Assembly (NCBI RefSeq): GCF_000379825.1
Contig: NZ_KB903814.1
Span: 729,536-793,535 of the forward strand
Direction: 5' to 3'
Length of the DNA stretch: 64,000 nucleotides
Source of the DNA: Longispora albida DSM 44784
Lineage (GTDB): Bacteria; Actinomycetota; Actinomycetes; Mycobacteriales; Micromonosporaceae
This document shows positions 23,901 through 30,571 of the stretch, in pieces (within the stretch, counting starts at the first letter, position 1; each line of letters begins with the position of its first letter). The position numbers were made by a program, and so were the translations under genes. The notes below the pieces were generated by a model that made no database searches, was not told the origin of the DNA, and was given only the letters and a program-made list of their open reading frames with translations.

Positions 23901-26089
23901 CTCGTGGACGGCGCGCAGGCGGAAGCCGGGAACGCCTGCCCGGCGACGGTCAGCGTGGACTGGTTGAGGAAGCCGGTACCGGTCTCGCCGCTGTCGAGCG
24001 CGCAGTCCGTCGAGGCGGCACTCGGTGCACTCAGCGGCGCTGTGGCCCGGGCCGTGACCCGGAACGTGTGCGTCGAACCAGCGGCGAGCAGCTGACTGGT
24101 GACGACGTTGACGTTGGCCGCGCCATTCCACGTCGCGCTCGGGGTCACTCCGGCGGCGGTCGTGGTCACCGACTGGGACTTGACGGTGATGCCCTGGCCG
24201 AACGTGAACCGGTCGTCCAGTGTGTAGGTGCCGGAGGCTGATCCGCCGTTGCTGACCACGACGTCGTAGGCCAGGTCCCAGTCGCCGTTGCCGGCCGGGT
24301 TCGCGGACACGAGCCTCTTGACCTGTGTCACTGCGGGGAACGGCGCGCACGCGGAGCTGCTGGTGGACTGGGCTCCGGCGACGAGCGTCGAGTTGTTCCA
24401 GGCTCCCGTGCCGGTCTCGCCGGCCGCCATGGTGCAGTCGCTGGAGGCCGCCGTCACCTGGCTCAGGTTGAGAGTGGCGCGGACGGTCACGGTCCACACG
24501 TGTGCCGTGTTACCGCCCGCGATGGACTGGGTACCGGTCGCGGCCGTCTGGTCCGCGCCATTCCACCCAGTACCGCCGGTCAGGGTGCCCGGCGTCGTGT
24601 TGACGGACGATGTGGAGACGATCGTGGTGCCCGCGCCGTACGCCAGCTGGTCGGTGATGGCGTAGGACACGGCCGTCGGGTTGGGGTTGACGACCCTCAG
24701 CTCGTACCTGGTCTCGTACACGCCGGGACTGCCAGCGACCGGCGTGGGCGCCTGCGCCAGCGTCTTCGCGTACGTGAGCGGGCCCCGGACGACGATCGGC
24801 CAGTCCTCGACCTCGCCGCTGTCGAGCGGCCCGTTCGGGTTGAGGGTGGCCGAGGCGCCGTAGTCGGCGCGGACCCGGAGGAACGTACTGCCGAGCGTCG
24901 CCGTCGAGGGGATGGCAGTGGCCGGCCAGGCGAGCCGGACGGAGGTGGCGTCGGCCGCGAACGTTCCGCAGGCCCGTTCGGCCGTGTCGAAGGTGCCGTT
25001 GCGCCCCACGTCGATCCAGCCGCAGACGATGCCGCTTCTGGACACTCCGGACAGCGGCACGTCCAGGGTGTACGCCTGCCCGGCGAAGGCGTCCGCCGGA
25101 GGCGGCATGTCGTCGGCGTCCCTGGACGCGTCAGCGCTCGCGTTCGGGCTCACCGCGCCGCTGCCGGTGTTCTGGACGTTCGCGTTGTCGACGGTGACCC
25201 CGGACCCGATCGTCAGGTCGCCGGCGACGTGGGTGGCGGCGTTGCCCTGCTCGTACGTCGCCGGGGCGTCACCGTAGTCCTCGTCGACGCTGACCCCGAA
25301 CATGTAGTCGTCGTTCTGGATCGCCGTGGCGGGATTGTTCGGTCCCTGGACACTCGGCAGGCTCATGGTGAAGGTCAGCGAGGTGACCGTGCCGACGACC
25401 GGCACGCTGCCGCAGCCGGCCAGGTACAGAGCCGCGTTCTGCAGCGAATTGCAGTACGTGGAGGCCGAACGCTGGATCACGTCGATCTGGTTACCGTTGT
25501 TCACCACCAGGTTCGTCGAACCGGAGCTGGCGGCACCCAGGGTCGCGCCGGCCGGGACGGAACTGGTCAGGTTGTGCTGGGCCTGGCTGTAGTTCGGGGC
25601 GAACGCCGCGCCGATACCGGCCACGTGGATGACAGGGTTGCGTACCGGCTGGCTGAAGGTGACGGTGACGGTGCCCCGGTTGTCGCAGGCCTTCCCGGCG
25701 GCGCAGCCCGTCCCGTCGGTGGCGAAGGCGATGAACTGCGTGGACGTCGGTACTGGCGGCTGGAACATGGCCGAGGTGGCGCCCCGGTTGCTCGGCGGCC
25801 AGCTCGAGCTGGTGATCCGCTGGTAGGGCCCCGCGACAGCGAGAGTGATAGTCAGGCCAGAGGCCAGTGTGTTCGTACCCGTGGTGTTCACGCCGGTCGA
25901 CGGAACGGTCCAGCCCGAGGTGTGCGTCTGGTATGCCTCGGCCCGGGTGGGCGGCAGGGCGATGGCAGCGAGCGACACCGACGCGAGCAGCGCCGTCGCC
26001 AGGGCGGCCGGTACCGCACGGCGCACGCCGGAGTGACGTGAGAGAACGTCACGTACGAAGCCGATCAAGCCATTTGCCATACAACGCAT
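11999..26089 (-). CDS. Giant wall-anchored surface protein with GEVED domain and 29 DUF11-like modules
   Basis: This 4696-aa protein has a signal peptide (residues about 20-50, ending PTRAEA), an N-terminal globular region, and a GEVED domain (about 270-432, DYGDAPATYEQ to SGEVEDWPI). Next come 29 beta-sandwich modules of about 145 aa (residues about 435-4640). The C-terminus is a Pro-rich linker, the sorting-like motif IPVTG, a hydrophobic helix and WVRRETVR. The last features match an LPxTG-type cell-wall anchor with Ile in place of Leu. Modules alternate between two subtypes and each carries two conserved Cys about 30 residues apart (a DCTL-type site and an ACAP-type site). A long fibrillar adhesin or surface stalk is the likely role. 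No sortase is in the window. The start may be ATG 26089 or 26080; the second lies seven bases after TACTAT. Confidence 0.9.
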   Translation of the reverse strand: MRCMANGLIGFVRDVLSRHSGVRRAVPAALATALLASVSLAAIALPPTRAEAYQTHTSGWTVPSTGVNTTGTNTLASGLTITLAVAGPYQRITSSSWPPSNRGATSAMFQPPVPTSTQFIAFATDGTGCAAGKACDNRGTVTVTFSQPVRNPVIHVAGIGAAFAPNYSQAQHNLTSSVPAGATLGAASSGSTNLVVNNGNQIDVIQRSASTYCNSLQNAALYLAGCGSVPVVGTVTSLTFTMSLPSVQGPNNPATAIQNDDYMFGVSVDEDYGDAPATYEQGNAATHVAGDLTIGSGVTVDNANVQNTGSGAVSPNASADASRDADDMPPPADAFAGQAYTLDVPLSGVSRSGIVCGWIDVGRNGTFDTAERACGTFAADATSVRLAWPATAIPSTATLGSTFLRVRADYGASATLNPNGPLDSGEVEDWPIVVRGPLTYAKTLAQAPTPVAGSPGVYETRYELRVVNPNPTAVSYAITDQLAYGAGTTIVSTSSVNTTPGTLTGGTGWNGADQTAATGTQSIAGGNTAHVWTVTVRATLNLSQVTAASSDCTMAAGETGTGAWNNSTLVAGAQSTSSSACAPFPAVTQVKRLVSANPAGNGDWDLAYDVVVSNGGSASGTYTLDDRFTFGQGITVKSQSVTTTAAGVTPSATWNGAANVNVVTSQLLAAGSTHTFRVTARATAPLSAPSAASTDCALDSGETGTGFLNQSTLTVAGQAFPASACAPSTSITIAKAVTGQPVPVAGQPGVYDMKYELSVTNSGAAAGTYNLTDVLKPGTGISVVSASAANTAPGTLTGTANWNGQAQPSVASGIAIAAGPVTHVWTLTVRYRMDVATTTAASADCTLAPGETGTGTRNEGTVTSNGQSATANACAALPAITHSKYLVTSNPNGDGTYTLTYNVVVTNSGGASGTYTLDDQFRFGAGITISARSVITTAAGVTPSASWNGAGTTRIVTDQALAAGASHTYQVTVTAAVPLTAPNANATNCHLDPGETGTGFLNEATLATAGQSTVRDACTTTPSVAITKTVSAQPAPVAGQPGTFELKYEVKVVNSGTGTVTYNLTDALKFGTGITVVSAAVTAPGSAAWNGQAQQAVATAASLTGGSSQAWTVTVRYRLDQATVTAASANCTLDASETGTGTRNETTLTVNGQQASASACAPVTLPAISHTKRLVSVTPAGGGNQTAVYELVVTNTGADGRYTLDDRLRFGDGISVAAARVTTSPAGVTPSPAWDGGTDPRIVTDQALAAGATHTYQITVTAAVPLSATSTATDCTVDSGESGTGLLNQSTLTAFGPAETRTACAPTPSIAITKRVSAEPVPVAGQPGVYQVSYQLSATNSGAGAGTYDLVDVLRYGTGVSVVSASAANTTPGTLTGTAGWNGRTQTTVATGQALAAGTSHVWTVTVQFRVDPAQATAASTDCSVAAGEQGTGTRNETTIISNGLTASADACAEVPSISHTKRLVSATPAGNGTYTVLYDIDVTNSGTAAGTYTLDDQLAFGAGITVSSAAVSSSTSGVSPSPAWNGTGDQRVIAGKLITGGATHTFRVTVTAQVPLSLAAAATNCTVDSGESGTGFRNTSTLSTAGQQVTQSACGPVPSIEITKTVAAQPAPVAGQPGVFDIQYQLRVVNSGAGSGTYDLADVLRYGTGIAVQSASVANTTPGTLTPAAGWNGQSQATIVSGGAIAAGESHVWTVTARYRIDQSIITAASADCTLDDSESGTGTRNETALTANGLTAPDDACAPVALPAISHTKRLVSATPAGAGQQTVVYEVTVTNGGAAGTYTLDDQLRFGQGITVVSQSATTTAAGVTPSASWNGSTGTRIVTSQPIDAGATHTFTITATASVPLSGVPDRATDCTLDIGEAGTGLLNQSTMTAVGPAQTRTACAPVSSLTITKRVTSAPVAVPDQPGVYVIGYTIEVANTGAGATTYDLTDTLRLGAGLTVVETRAENTTPGTLTATPGWNGRTQTTVATGAAIDAEDVHTWSVLVRYSVDTSVATDASTDCTLAAGETGTGTRNEATVISNGLTEDANACAETASIVHVKRLTSVTPAGNGTYTVTYEVAVRNAGSAEGEYSLDDQLRFGQGITVRSRSVATSAPGVTPSPDWNGAASQRIVTGQAIDGGVTHTYQITVTADVPPAMASGDTNCTLSPGQAGTGFLNVATLTVAGRPSAQTDCATVPSIALTKAVSAQPVPVAGQPGVYDIQYEVRVVNSGYGAGGYDLADVLRYGTGVSVVSASVSAPATTPLPPGSGTWNGQAQPVVASGHAIPGRTSQVWTVSVRYRIDQSVITTTAANCTLDAGETGTGTRNEATLTTNGHTLTANDCAPVALPAVSHTKRVVSVTPAGGGRQTVVYQIVVTNTGAAGLYTLDDQLRFGAGIAVSGAQVTTSAAGVTPSGTWNGGSDIRVVTNQPIAAGASHTYQVTATAAVPLATTGALADCVLDSGENGTGLLNQSTMTAVGPAQTRTACAPTPSIAFTKSISAQPAPVAGQPGVYQMTYALRVANAGAGAGTYDLVDTLKFGTGVTVLSALVTNTAPGTLPPVPGWNGTTQTAVSTGTALGAATAHVWTVTVQYRVDTSTATQTSTDCTLSSGESGTGTLNEATLISNGLTTDANACAATPAISHTKRLVSATPAGNGTYALAYELTVTNAGAGSGSYTLDDQLRFGTGITVQSRSVSAGTAGVTPSPAWNGATDQRIVTDQPIAGATTHTYQITATVAVPQSMTAASTDCTLAAGESGTGFLNASALTVAGQVTNGSACAPAPSIALTKTITKQPAVVPGQPGVRELTYELRVTNSGAGAGTYDLSDTLRYGTGLAVLSAAVANTVPGSLTPAAGWNGGAQPVIATGQALAPGTGHTWTVTVRFGVDQATATPASTDCTVDSGETGTGTRNEAVLVSNGQTASAAACAPVAAISHTKRLVSAAPAGNGTWAVSYEVVVTNRGAGAGDYTLDDTFQFGAGITVRGNPALTGGVAPSVSWNGAGDTRIVTDQALAGGAEHRYQITATVLVPLTAPTSQSTNCTLEPGETGTGLLNSATLATDAGTATATACEQTPSFEYAKLVSAGPTPVAGSPDTFNLTYELRVQNNGAAGGTYDLADRLTYGTGVAVQPAPAVVNTTPGGLTPVAGWNGTGQQQVVTGQPLAAGALHVWTVTVRYTVDKATITAASADCALAAGESGTGTRNVMTLTINGTQFTKDACVPVTAVGTTKTTVSAAPSGNGQWTVVYDVTVTNGGAATTYSLDDRLRYDPAITIVSATVTAPAGVTASPAWNGRDQATLVTGQEIPASTTHTYRVTIIAAVPASSPARTATDCTLDAGETGTGLMNEATTTTAGGTEIHRACRETPSVTFGKVITEPPAPVAGGYQVTYELRVANDGAGEGTYDLTDTLRFGTGVTITSATAANTTPGSLTVNPAWNGRAVPGIVAGQLIEAGTRHTWTITVWYTVDSTATVTATDCALDAGESGTGTRNDARLTINGLPLDQSACAPVAAVTLSKTIASDTPGTDGRRVLVYDLVAANRGSAAALYTLDDSLRFGQGITVESAAVSASPAGVTVNPAWSGTGNLVTGQSLPGGTQHTYRITVTARVPASVPDPTSTDCALSAGETGTGLLNQATLTTDGRTLGSEACAPTPSLSLSKTSEGIVRVAGADDTYDVTYTVAVVNGGAGAGAYDLADRPRFGTGLTILSAQAPGSEPGWNGTSQPALATARPIAAGATHRWTVTVRLKADPATVTGPALDCALDAGEPGTGTRNEAALTTSGATLTQQACEPIGIIVQDPKTLVSMTPRGNGNVELVYELTVRNVGAAGTYTLTDQLRYGQGITISAVAVTTTPAGVTTAPDFDGTTQPRIVTDQAIAASTTHVYRVTVTANIPISAAAGSTDCELTGSETGTGLLNSATLTSATRTDTRSVCRPTPSLAFTKTAGTPVPVAGQDDTFDLTYDLAISNSGAGDGSYDLADRLRFGAGVQIQPAPAIANVTPGGLAVTPGWDGNAQPAVTTAQPIAAGTSHVWRVTVRYKADPATITATSGDCTLATGETGTGTRNDATLTVNGSTVDASACRPVGTIVVDPKRIVSSSPKGDGTYEIVYELAVSNPGGGPVPYDASDRLRFGAGITVNSAAITTGPGGVAWNRRWNGTTDTTIGTALPLPAGTTHTYRMTVVATIPTTAPDTAATDCTLAAGEPGTGLLNEASVTRDGRTTTTSACAPTPSFAFAKRVTSEPASVGGGNYEVRYEITVSNTGAGAGIYALADKLAFGPGAAITAATATPPAGVTPSPGGWNGQGQPILANNQVLAAGTVHLWAITVTLRQGSGTVQASTTDCTLDPGETGTGTLNIATLTVNGRTDRQDACAPYPFITIAKKPVSVTPLAASPGLHEIVYEIAVINLGTAAGAYGVDDTLAYGAGVTIQSAAVTGKPDGVTTRPDWNGVTQSQIATGQAIPGRTTHVYQVTVRASLPAGLPPKVTDCTLDPGERGTGLLNRAALTGDLQQVSEACAPLPSIAVTKRHTGTRPVPGVADTHDVTYEIEVANRGAGPGNYLVADELTYGTGVQIVSATVDGPASPDPAWDGRTVLTIAKRVAISPAARHVWTVSVRIKTPAAIDPRAADCTLDDGESGTGLRNRATAALNGIPLHSEACAMPPPPAPRPVPPGPAPVPGPIPVTGSRPLLLLTAGGMAVLAGAIMLVLAGWVRRETVR
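12180..24785 (-). repeat. 29 tandem DUF11-like module repeats (about 435 bp each)
   Basis: Counting the recurring E-x-GTG signature gives 29 modules. Fifteen of type A (mostly ending the signature GTGTRN) alternate with fourteen of type B (mostly GTGFLN or GTGLLN), beginning and ending with type A. The effective super-repeat is therefore about 870 bp. Copies are clearly diverged in sequence, which argues for old duplication maintained by selection rather than recent slippage. Confidence 0.85.
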
Positions 26090-26102
26090 AGTAATGTCGG
26101 GA

Positions 26103-26108
26103 ATTATA
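26103..26108 (-). promoter_or_regulatory. TATAAT -10 box of the giant surface-protein gene
   Basis: A consensus TATAAT lies on the minus strand in an unusually AT-rich patch, predicting transcription to start near 26096, just before the first ATG (26089). No good -35 is visible. The leader would be very short or absent. A second -10-like TACTAT (26088-26093) would make the ATG at 26080 a leaderless start. Confidence 0.6.
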
Positions 26109-26287
26109 TTGTTTGCTGGGTTTTACGCGAGTCGCACGACACTTGGCCCCGGAACAGCCGCACACCGTTCATCAGGAACTCTTAAGCCAGAAGTCCACAG
26201 TCGACTCATCCGTTTGGCCTGCCTGGCAGGTACAGTGCCCAAGGCTACTGATCGACACTTGTGTACCCCTCAGCACATGGAGTCTTG

Positions 26288-27871
26288 ATGAACAAACGGA
26301 TAGCTACTGTCCTCGGCGCTGTCCTGCTCGGAGCTGGCATGGCCGGCGGCACGATCGCCCCAGCGGCCGCCGCCGGACCGGCCACCGCACCCGCACCTGC
26401 CCGTGCCGGCGTGCTCGCGAGTGGCCTCAACGCCACCATCGCGCTGAACAACTGCTCGGCGTCGCTCGTCCGCTGGCCGTCCTCGGTGGACACCGACCGG
26501 GCGCTGATGCTGACCAACGGCCACTGCTACGAGGGCGGCATGCCCGGCGCTGGCCAGGTCCTGGTCAACAAGTCCAGCACCCGCTCCGGCAGCCTGCTCA
26601 ACGACGCGGGCACCGCGCTGGGCACCCTGCGCGCCGACAAGCTGATCTACGCGACGATGACCGACACGGACGTCGCGCTGTACCAGCTCACCGTCACCTT
26701 CGCCTCGATCAAGACCAGCTACGGCGTGACGGCGATGACGGTCTCCGACACCCACCCTGCCACCGGGGTCGCCATGACCATCCCGTCGAGCTACTGGAAG
26801 CAGACCTGGTCCTGCTCGGTCAACGGCTTCGTGCCCACCCTGCGCGAGAGCGAGTGGACCTGGCACGACTCGATCCGGTACAGCATGCCGTGCGACACCA
26901 AGCCCGGCACGTCCGGCTCGCCGATCGTCGAGACCTCGACCGGCAAGGTCATCGGCGTCAACAACACGGGCAACGAGAGCGGCCAGATGTGCACGCTCAA
27001 CAACCCGTGCGAGGTGGACGCCAACGGCAACACCACGGCCAAGATGGGCCAGAGCTACGGCCAGCAGACCTACTGGTTCACCACCTGCCTGACCAGCAAC
27101 GCGCTTGACCTGAACAAGGCCGGCTGCCTGCTGCCGAAGCCGGCTGGCAGCACCACCGTCACCGTGACGAACCCGGGTAACCAGAGCGCGACCGTCGGCA
27201 CGCCGGCCAGCCTCCAGGTCCAGGCCTCGTCCTCCGGCGGCGGCGCGCTCACCTACTCGGCGACCGGCCTGCCCTCGGGCCTGAGCATCAACACGTCGAC
27301 CGGCCTCATCTCCGGTACGCCGACCTCGGCGCAGACCACCAGCACCACGGTCACCGCGCGGGACAGCTCCGGCGCGACCGGCTCGGCCACCTTCTCGTGG
27401 ACGGTGTCCGGCACCGGCGGCAACTGCTCCGGCCAGAAGCTCCTCAACCCGGGCTTCGAGTCCGGCGCGGTGAACTGGACCGGCACCTCGGGCGTCGTCA
27501 CCAGCAGCGCCTCGCAGCCCGCGAAGACCGGCACCTGGAAGGCGTGGCTGAGCGGCAACGGCCGGACCAGCACCGAGACGCTGTCCCAGTCGGTGACCAT
27601 CCCGGCCGGGTGCCGCGCGACCCTGTCGTTCTGGCTGCACATCGACACGAACGAGTCGGGCTCCACCGTGTACGACCGGCTCACCGTGCAGGCCGGGTCG
27701 ACCACGCTGGCCACCTACACCAACGTGAACGCGGCCTCCGGCTACACCCTGCGGACCTTCGACGTGTCGAGCCTCGCCGGGCAGACCGTGACTATCAAGT
27801 TCACCGGTACCGAGGACTACTCGCTGCAGACCTCGTTCGTCGTGGACGACACGGCGCTGACCCTGAGCTGA
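26288..27871 (+). CDS. Secreted trypsin-like serine protease with putative-Ig and jelly-roll C-terminal domains
   Basis: The 527-aa exported protein starts at ATG 26288 with GGAG six bases upstream and has a signal peptide (MNKRIATVLGAVLLGAGMAG, cleavage near AAAAG). The S1-like catalytic domain (about 40-285) shows His in LTNGHCYEGG, Asp in TDTDVALYQL and Ser in PGTSGSPIVE, with paired cysteines. A putative-Ig (He_PIG-type) domain follows (about 300-380, SATVGTPASLQVQ, LPSGLSINTSTGLISGTPT). A C-terminal beta-sandwich (about 388-527, LNPGFESGAVNW to DDTALTLS) resembles carbohydrate- or surface-binding modules. It probably degrades extracellular protein while bound to a polymer. A strong terminator follows. 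Confidence 0.88.
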   Translation: MNKRIATVLGAVLLGAGMAGGTIAPAAAAGPATAPAPARAGVLASGLNATIALNNCSASLVRWPSSVDTDRALMLTNGHCYEGGMPGAGQVLVNKSSTRSGSLLNDAGTALGTLRADKLIYATMTDTDVALYQLTVTFASIKTSYGVTAMTVSDTHPATGVAMTIPSSYWKQTWSCSVNGFVPTLRESEWTWHDSIRYSMPCDTKPGTSGSPIVETSTGKVIGVNNTGNESGQMCTLNNPCEVDANGNTTAKMGQSYGQQTYWFTTCLTSNALDLNKAGCLLPKPAGSTTVTVTNPGNQSATVGTPASLQVQASSSGGGALTYSATGLPSGLSINTSTGLISGTPTSAQTTSTTVTARDSSGATGSATFSWTVSGTGGNCSGQKLLNPGFESGAVNWTGTSGVVTSSASQPAKTGTWKAWLSGNGRTSTETLSQSVTIPAGCRATLSFWLHIDTNESGSTVYDRLTVQAGSTTLATYTNVNAASGYTLRTFDVSSLAGQTVTIKFTGTEDYSLQTSFVVDDTALTLS

Positions 27872-27884
27872 CCGCTAGCTGAGG

Positions 27885-27916
27885 AAGGGGCGGGCCGTCG
27901 CTGGCCCGCCCCTTTT
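27885..27916. terminator. Intrinsic terminator between protease and GNAT genes
   Basis: AAGGGGCGGGCC (27885-27896) and its exact complement (27903-27914) form a 12-bp stem with a 6-base loop followed by a short T run on the plus strand. It lies between convergent genes and can serve both. Confidence 0.9.
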
Positions 27917-27931
27917 GCTGTTCTTGGAAGC

Positions 27932-28378
27932 TCAGAGCGGCCAGCCGAAGCAGCGTGAGGTCGACACCTCGCCCCGCGCCTCGTAGAACTTGTGCGCCCG
28001 GAGGCGGGCGTCGCCGCTCTCCAGCTTGATGTGCTCGGCACCGCGTTCCCGCGCCCACGCGTCTGCGGCATCCATGAGCGCCGTACCCGTGCCCTTCGAC
28101 CGGGCTCCCGGGTCGACGGCGAGGTCCTCGATCCAGCTCCGCTGGCCAAAGCGGACGGACACGATGTCCAGATACACCGTGCAGAACCCGATGACCCGGC
28201 CCTCGTCCTCCGCGACGAACACCGTGCTGCGGCCCTCGCCGGCCATCACCGCCCGGAGCCTGGCCGCCGCCTCCGTCTCGTCCCAGGAGTCCGGTTTGGA
28301 GCCGGGCGGGGCGAACAGCCAGTCGTAGGCACCGACGACTGCGGGAACATCGGCCTCACCGGCCAGCCTGACGATCAT
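27932..28378 (-). CDS. GNAT-family N-acetyltransferase
   Basis: The 148-aa single-domain GNAT has beta strands and motifs in the usual order: IVRLAGEADVPAVV at the N-terminus, GRVIGFCTVYLD, WIEDLAVDPGARSKGTGTAL (acetyl-CoA loop with Arg-x-x-Gly-x-Gly/Ala) and a C-terminal AHKFYEARG. The ATG at 28378 is chosen because TATGCT (28386-28391) lies seven bases upstream and family similarity starts there; an upstream in-frame ATG at 28399 overlaps that box. The substrate is unknown. The gene is monocistronic. Confidence 0.85.
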   Translation of the reverse strand: MIVRLAGEADVPAVVGAYDWLFAPPGSKPDSWDETEAAARLRAVMAGEGRSTVFVAEDEGRVIGFCTVYLDIVSVRFGQRSWIEDLAVDPGARSKGTGTALMDAADAWARERGAEHIKLESGDARLRAHKFYEARGEVSTSRCFGWPL

Positions 28379-28478
28379 GCGGCCGAGCATAGCCAGCACC
28401 GCCCCGGCCGGCTGCTGCCCGGTCGGCGGCGCAGGCCGCGCAGCTGGTCAGTGCCAGGCTGTTCAGTGACCCGGCTGT

Positions 28479-29153
28479 TTAGTACCCCGCTGGGCGGACC
28501 AGGCCCTGTTCGTAGGCGAAGACCGCGGCCTGGGTCCGGTCGCGTAGCCCGAGTTTCACCAGGATCCGGCTCACGTGGGTCTTCACGGTCTGCTCGGCGA
28601 GGACCAGCAGCCCGGCGATCTCCGCGTTGGACATGCCCTGGGCGATCAGGGTGAGCACCTCGGTCTCGCGCTCGGTCAGGTCACCCAGCCGCTCCATCAG
28701 CGGCGGGCGCGGCTGGCCGCCGAGCCGGGTGAACTCCGTGATCAGCCGCTTGGTGACCCCCGGGGCGAGCAGCGCCTCCCCGGCGGCGACGACCCGGACG
28801 GCGTGGGCCAGCTCTGCGGCCGAGGCGTCCTTGAGCAGGAAGCCCGAAGCCCCGGCCCGCAGCGCCTCGTACACGTACTCGTCGAGGTCGAAGGTCGTCA
28901 GCACGAGAACCTTCGGCGGGCTACCCGGCTGGCCCATGATCTGCCGGGTCGCCTCGATGCCGCCGACCCCGGGCATCCGGATGTCCATCAGCACCACGTC
29001 CGGCTCGAGCCGCGCGGCCTGCACCACCGCGTCGGCACCGTCGACGGCCTGGCCTGCCACCTCGATCCCCGGCTCGGCGTTCAGGAGCACGGTGAAGCCC
29101 TGCCGGACCATGACCTGGTCGTCAGCGATGAGTACCCGGATGGGCGCCGTCAC
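28479..29153 (-). CDS. NarL/FixJ-type response regulator
   Basis: The 224-aa protein has a receiver domain (residues 5-120) with the phosphoacceptor Asp in VLMDIRMPG, conserved Thr in VLTTFDLDEY and Lys in GFLLKDAS. A C-terminal LuxR helix-turn-helix follows (about 155-215, LTERETEVLTLIAQGMSNAE, QTVKTHVSRILVKL). It overlaps the upstream histidine kinase gene by 4 bp, so the two are a cognate pair. The target may include the operon's own promoter, where direct repeats occur (32795-32828). Confidence 0.93.
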   Translation of the reverse strand: MTAPIRVLIADDQVMVRQGFTVLLNAEPGIEVAGQAVDGADAVVQAARLEPDVVLMDIRMPGVGGIEATRQIMGQPGSPPKVLVLTTFDLDEYVYEALRAGASGFLLKDASAAELAHAVRVVAAGEALLAPGVTKRLITEFTRLGGQPRPPLMERLGDLTERETEVLTLIAQGMSNAEIAGLLVLAEQTVKTHVSRILVKLGLRDRTQAAVFAYEQGLVRPAGY

Positions 29154-30562
29154 GAACCAACCCCCGTGGAGTGGACATCCTGTGCGGAACGAGTGTGCAC
29201 CACATCGGCTTCCTGGTCCCCGGCACGGGAGTGGCTGGGCAGCACTGCCGTCACCTCGTACCCGCCGCCGGGTACCGGGCCGGCCGCCAGCTCCCCGCCG
29301 AGCATGGCCGCCCGTTCCCGCATGCCCAGCAGGCCGTGCCCGGCGCCGGAGTTACCGCCGGGAGGCTGCTGGGCCGGGGCCGGTGGCCGGGTGTTGGTGA
29401 CGCGGAGGGTGATGCCGCCGGCCTGGTACGTGACGAGGATGGTGATCTGTGAACCCGGTGCGTGCCGCATCGCGTTACTCAGGGCCTCCTGGACGATCCG
29501 GTACGCGGAGAGCTCCGCACCTGGCCCGAGCGGGCGCTGCTCGCCGGCGATCGTGATCGTGACGGCCAGGCCGGCCTGCCGGACATTCGCGACCAGGTCG
29601 CCGAGCTGGGCGAGCGAGGGCTGCGGGGTGTGCCGGTCGATGTCCGGGAACTCCGAGCGCAGCACCCCGAGGATCCGGCGGAGCTCGGTCAGCGCCTCGA
29701 CCGCGTTCTGCCGGATGCCCGCGGCGTTGTCGAGCAGCTCCTGCGGCGGGTCGGGGACGAGGTGCGGGGCGACCTGGGCCTGGATCGAGATGACGGACAT
29801 GTGGTGCGCGACGACGTCGTGGAGCTCGCGGGCGATCCGGTGCCTTTCCTCGAGGACGGTGCGCTGGGCGCGCTCGATCTCGGTGAGGACCTCCTGCGCC
29901 ACGAGCTGGTCGCGGGCGAGGCGGCGGCTCCGGAACGCCGAGCCGATGATCACGGCGACCAGCAGGGCCGGGATGGAGGCGGTCACGTCCTCGCGTGACC
30001 CGACTCCGGTGGTACCGGCGACCGCCAGCCCGCTCGCGATGGTGACCATGATTGCTGTGGTCAGCACCGCCCGCCGCACCCGCAGCGCCAGCAGGAACAG
30101 CACCATGCACTGCAGCACGATCCCCGGGTGCGTCCACGGGAACGGCGTGGTGCTCTGCAACGTGGGCAGCAGCATGTGAGCGACCTGCGTCGCGGTACCG
30201 GGATAGTCGGACGAGAGCCCGGGACGCTGTCCGGCCTGGAGCGCTGCGACCGTCATGACCGCCGTGGACAGCCACCAGCCCTGCACCGGGCGGCGCAGGG
30301 CCAGCAGCACCGAGGCACACTGGACAGCGGCGAGGAGGGCGGCGAGCGCGCCCAGCTGGAAGTCCTGCTCCAGCGCGCTCTCGTGGAAGAACCACAGCAC
30401 CGCCAGCGCCAGCACCAGCAGCACCCGGAGCGTCCTGGCCAGGAAGACCGGCCAGCCGGGCGTCACCACGAGGTCAGGCTCGGCGGGCCACAGGTCGCGG
30501 AACAGCGCGGCCAGGCGGCCAGGCCGTTTCGCGTTCACGTGGCTCTCGCCGGTCGGTTTCAC
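29150..30562 (-). CDS. Sensor histidine kinase (HisKA_3/NarL-partner type)
   Basis: The 470-aa kinase has an N-terminal membrane region with about five to six hydrophobic helices (residues 30-215), a HisKA_3 dimerisation and phosphoacceptor helix (ERHRIARELHDVVAHHMSVI, His near residue 243) and a HATPase domain with N-box and G-box (GHGLLGMRERAAMLGGEL). This layout, with no extracellular sensor domain, is common in actinobacterial kinases that sense membrane or envelope state. The GTG start at 30562 has AAGGTG upstream. TAAGGT also lies six bases before it, so it could be leaderless as well as co-transcribed with the acyltransferase gene that ends 10 bp upstream. Confidence 0.9.
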   Translation of the reverse strand: MKPTGESHVNAKRPGRLAALFRDLWPAEPDLVVTPGWPVFLARTLRVLLVLALAVLWFFHESALEQDFQLGALAALLAAVQCASVLLALRRPVQGWWLSTAVMTVAALQAGQRPGLSSDYPGTATQVAHMLLPTLQSTTPFPWTHPGIVLQCMVLFLLALRVRRAVLTTAIMVTIASGLAVAGTTGVGSREDVTASIPALLVAVIIGSAFRSRRLARDQLVAQEVLTEIERAQRTVLEERHRIARELHDVVAHHMSVISIQAQVAPHLVPDPPQELLDNAAGIRQNAVEALTELRRILGVLRSEFPDIDRHTPQPSLAQLGDLVANVRQAGLAVTITIAGEQRPLGPGAELSAYRIVQEALSNAMRHAPGSQITILVTYQAGGITLRVTNTRPPAPAQQPPGGNSGAGHGLLGMRERAAMLGGELAAGPVPGGGYEVTAVLPSHSRAGDQEADVVHTRSAQDVHSTGVGS

Positions 30563-30571
30563 AAGATCACC

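Noticed and set aside
12042-26041. Many long plus-strand open frames opposite the giant surface gene
   Set aside because: They are antisense shadows of GC-rich repetitive codons, show no family features, and repeat with the module period.
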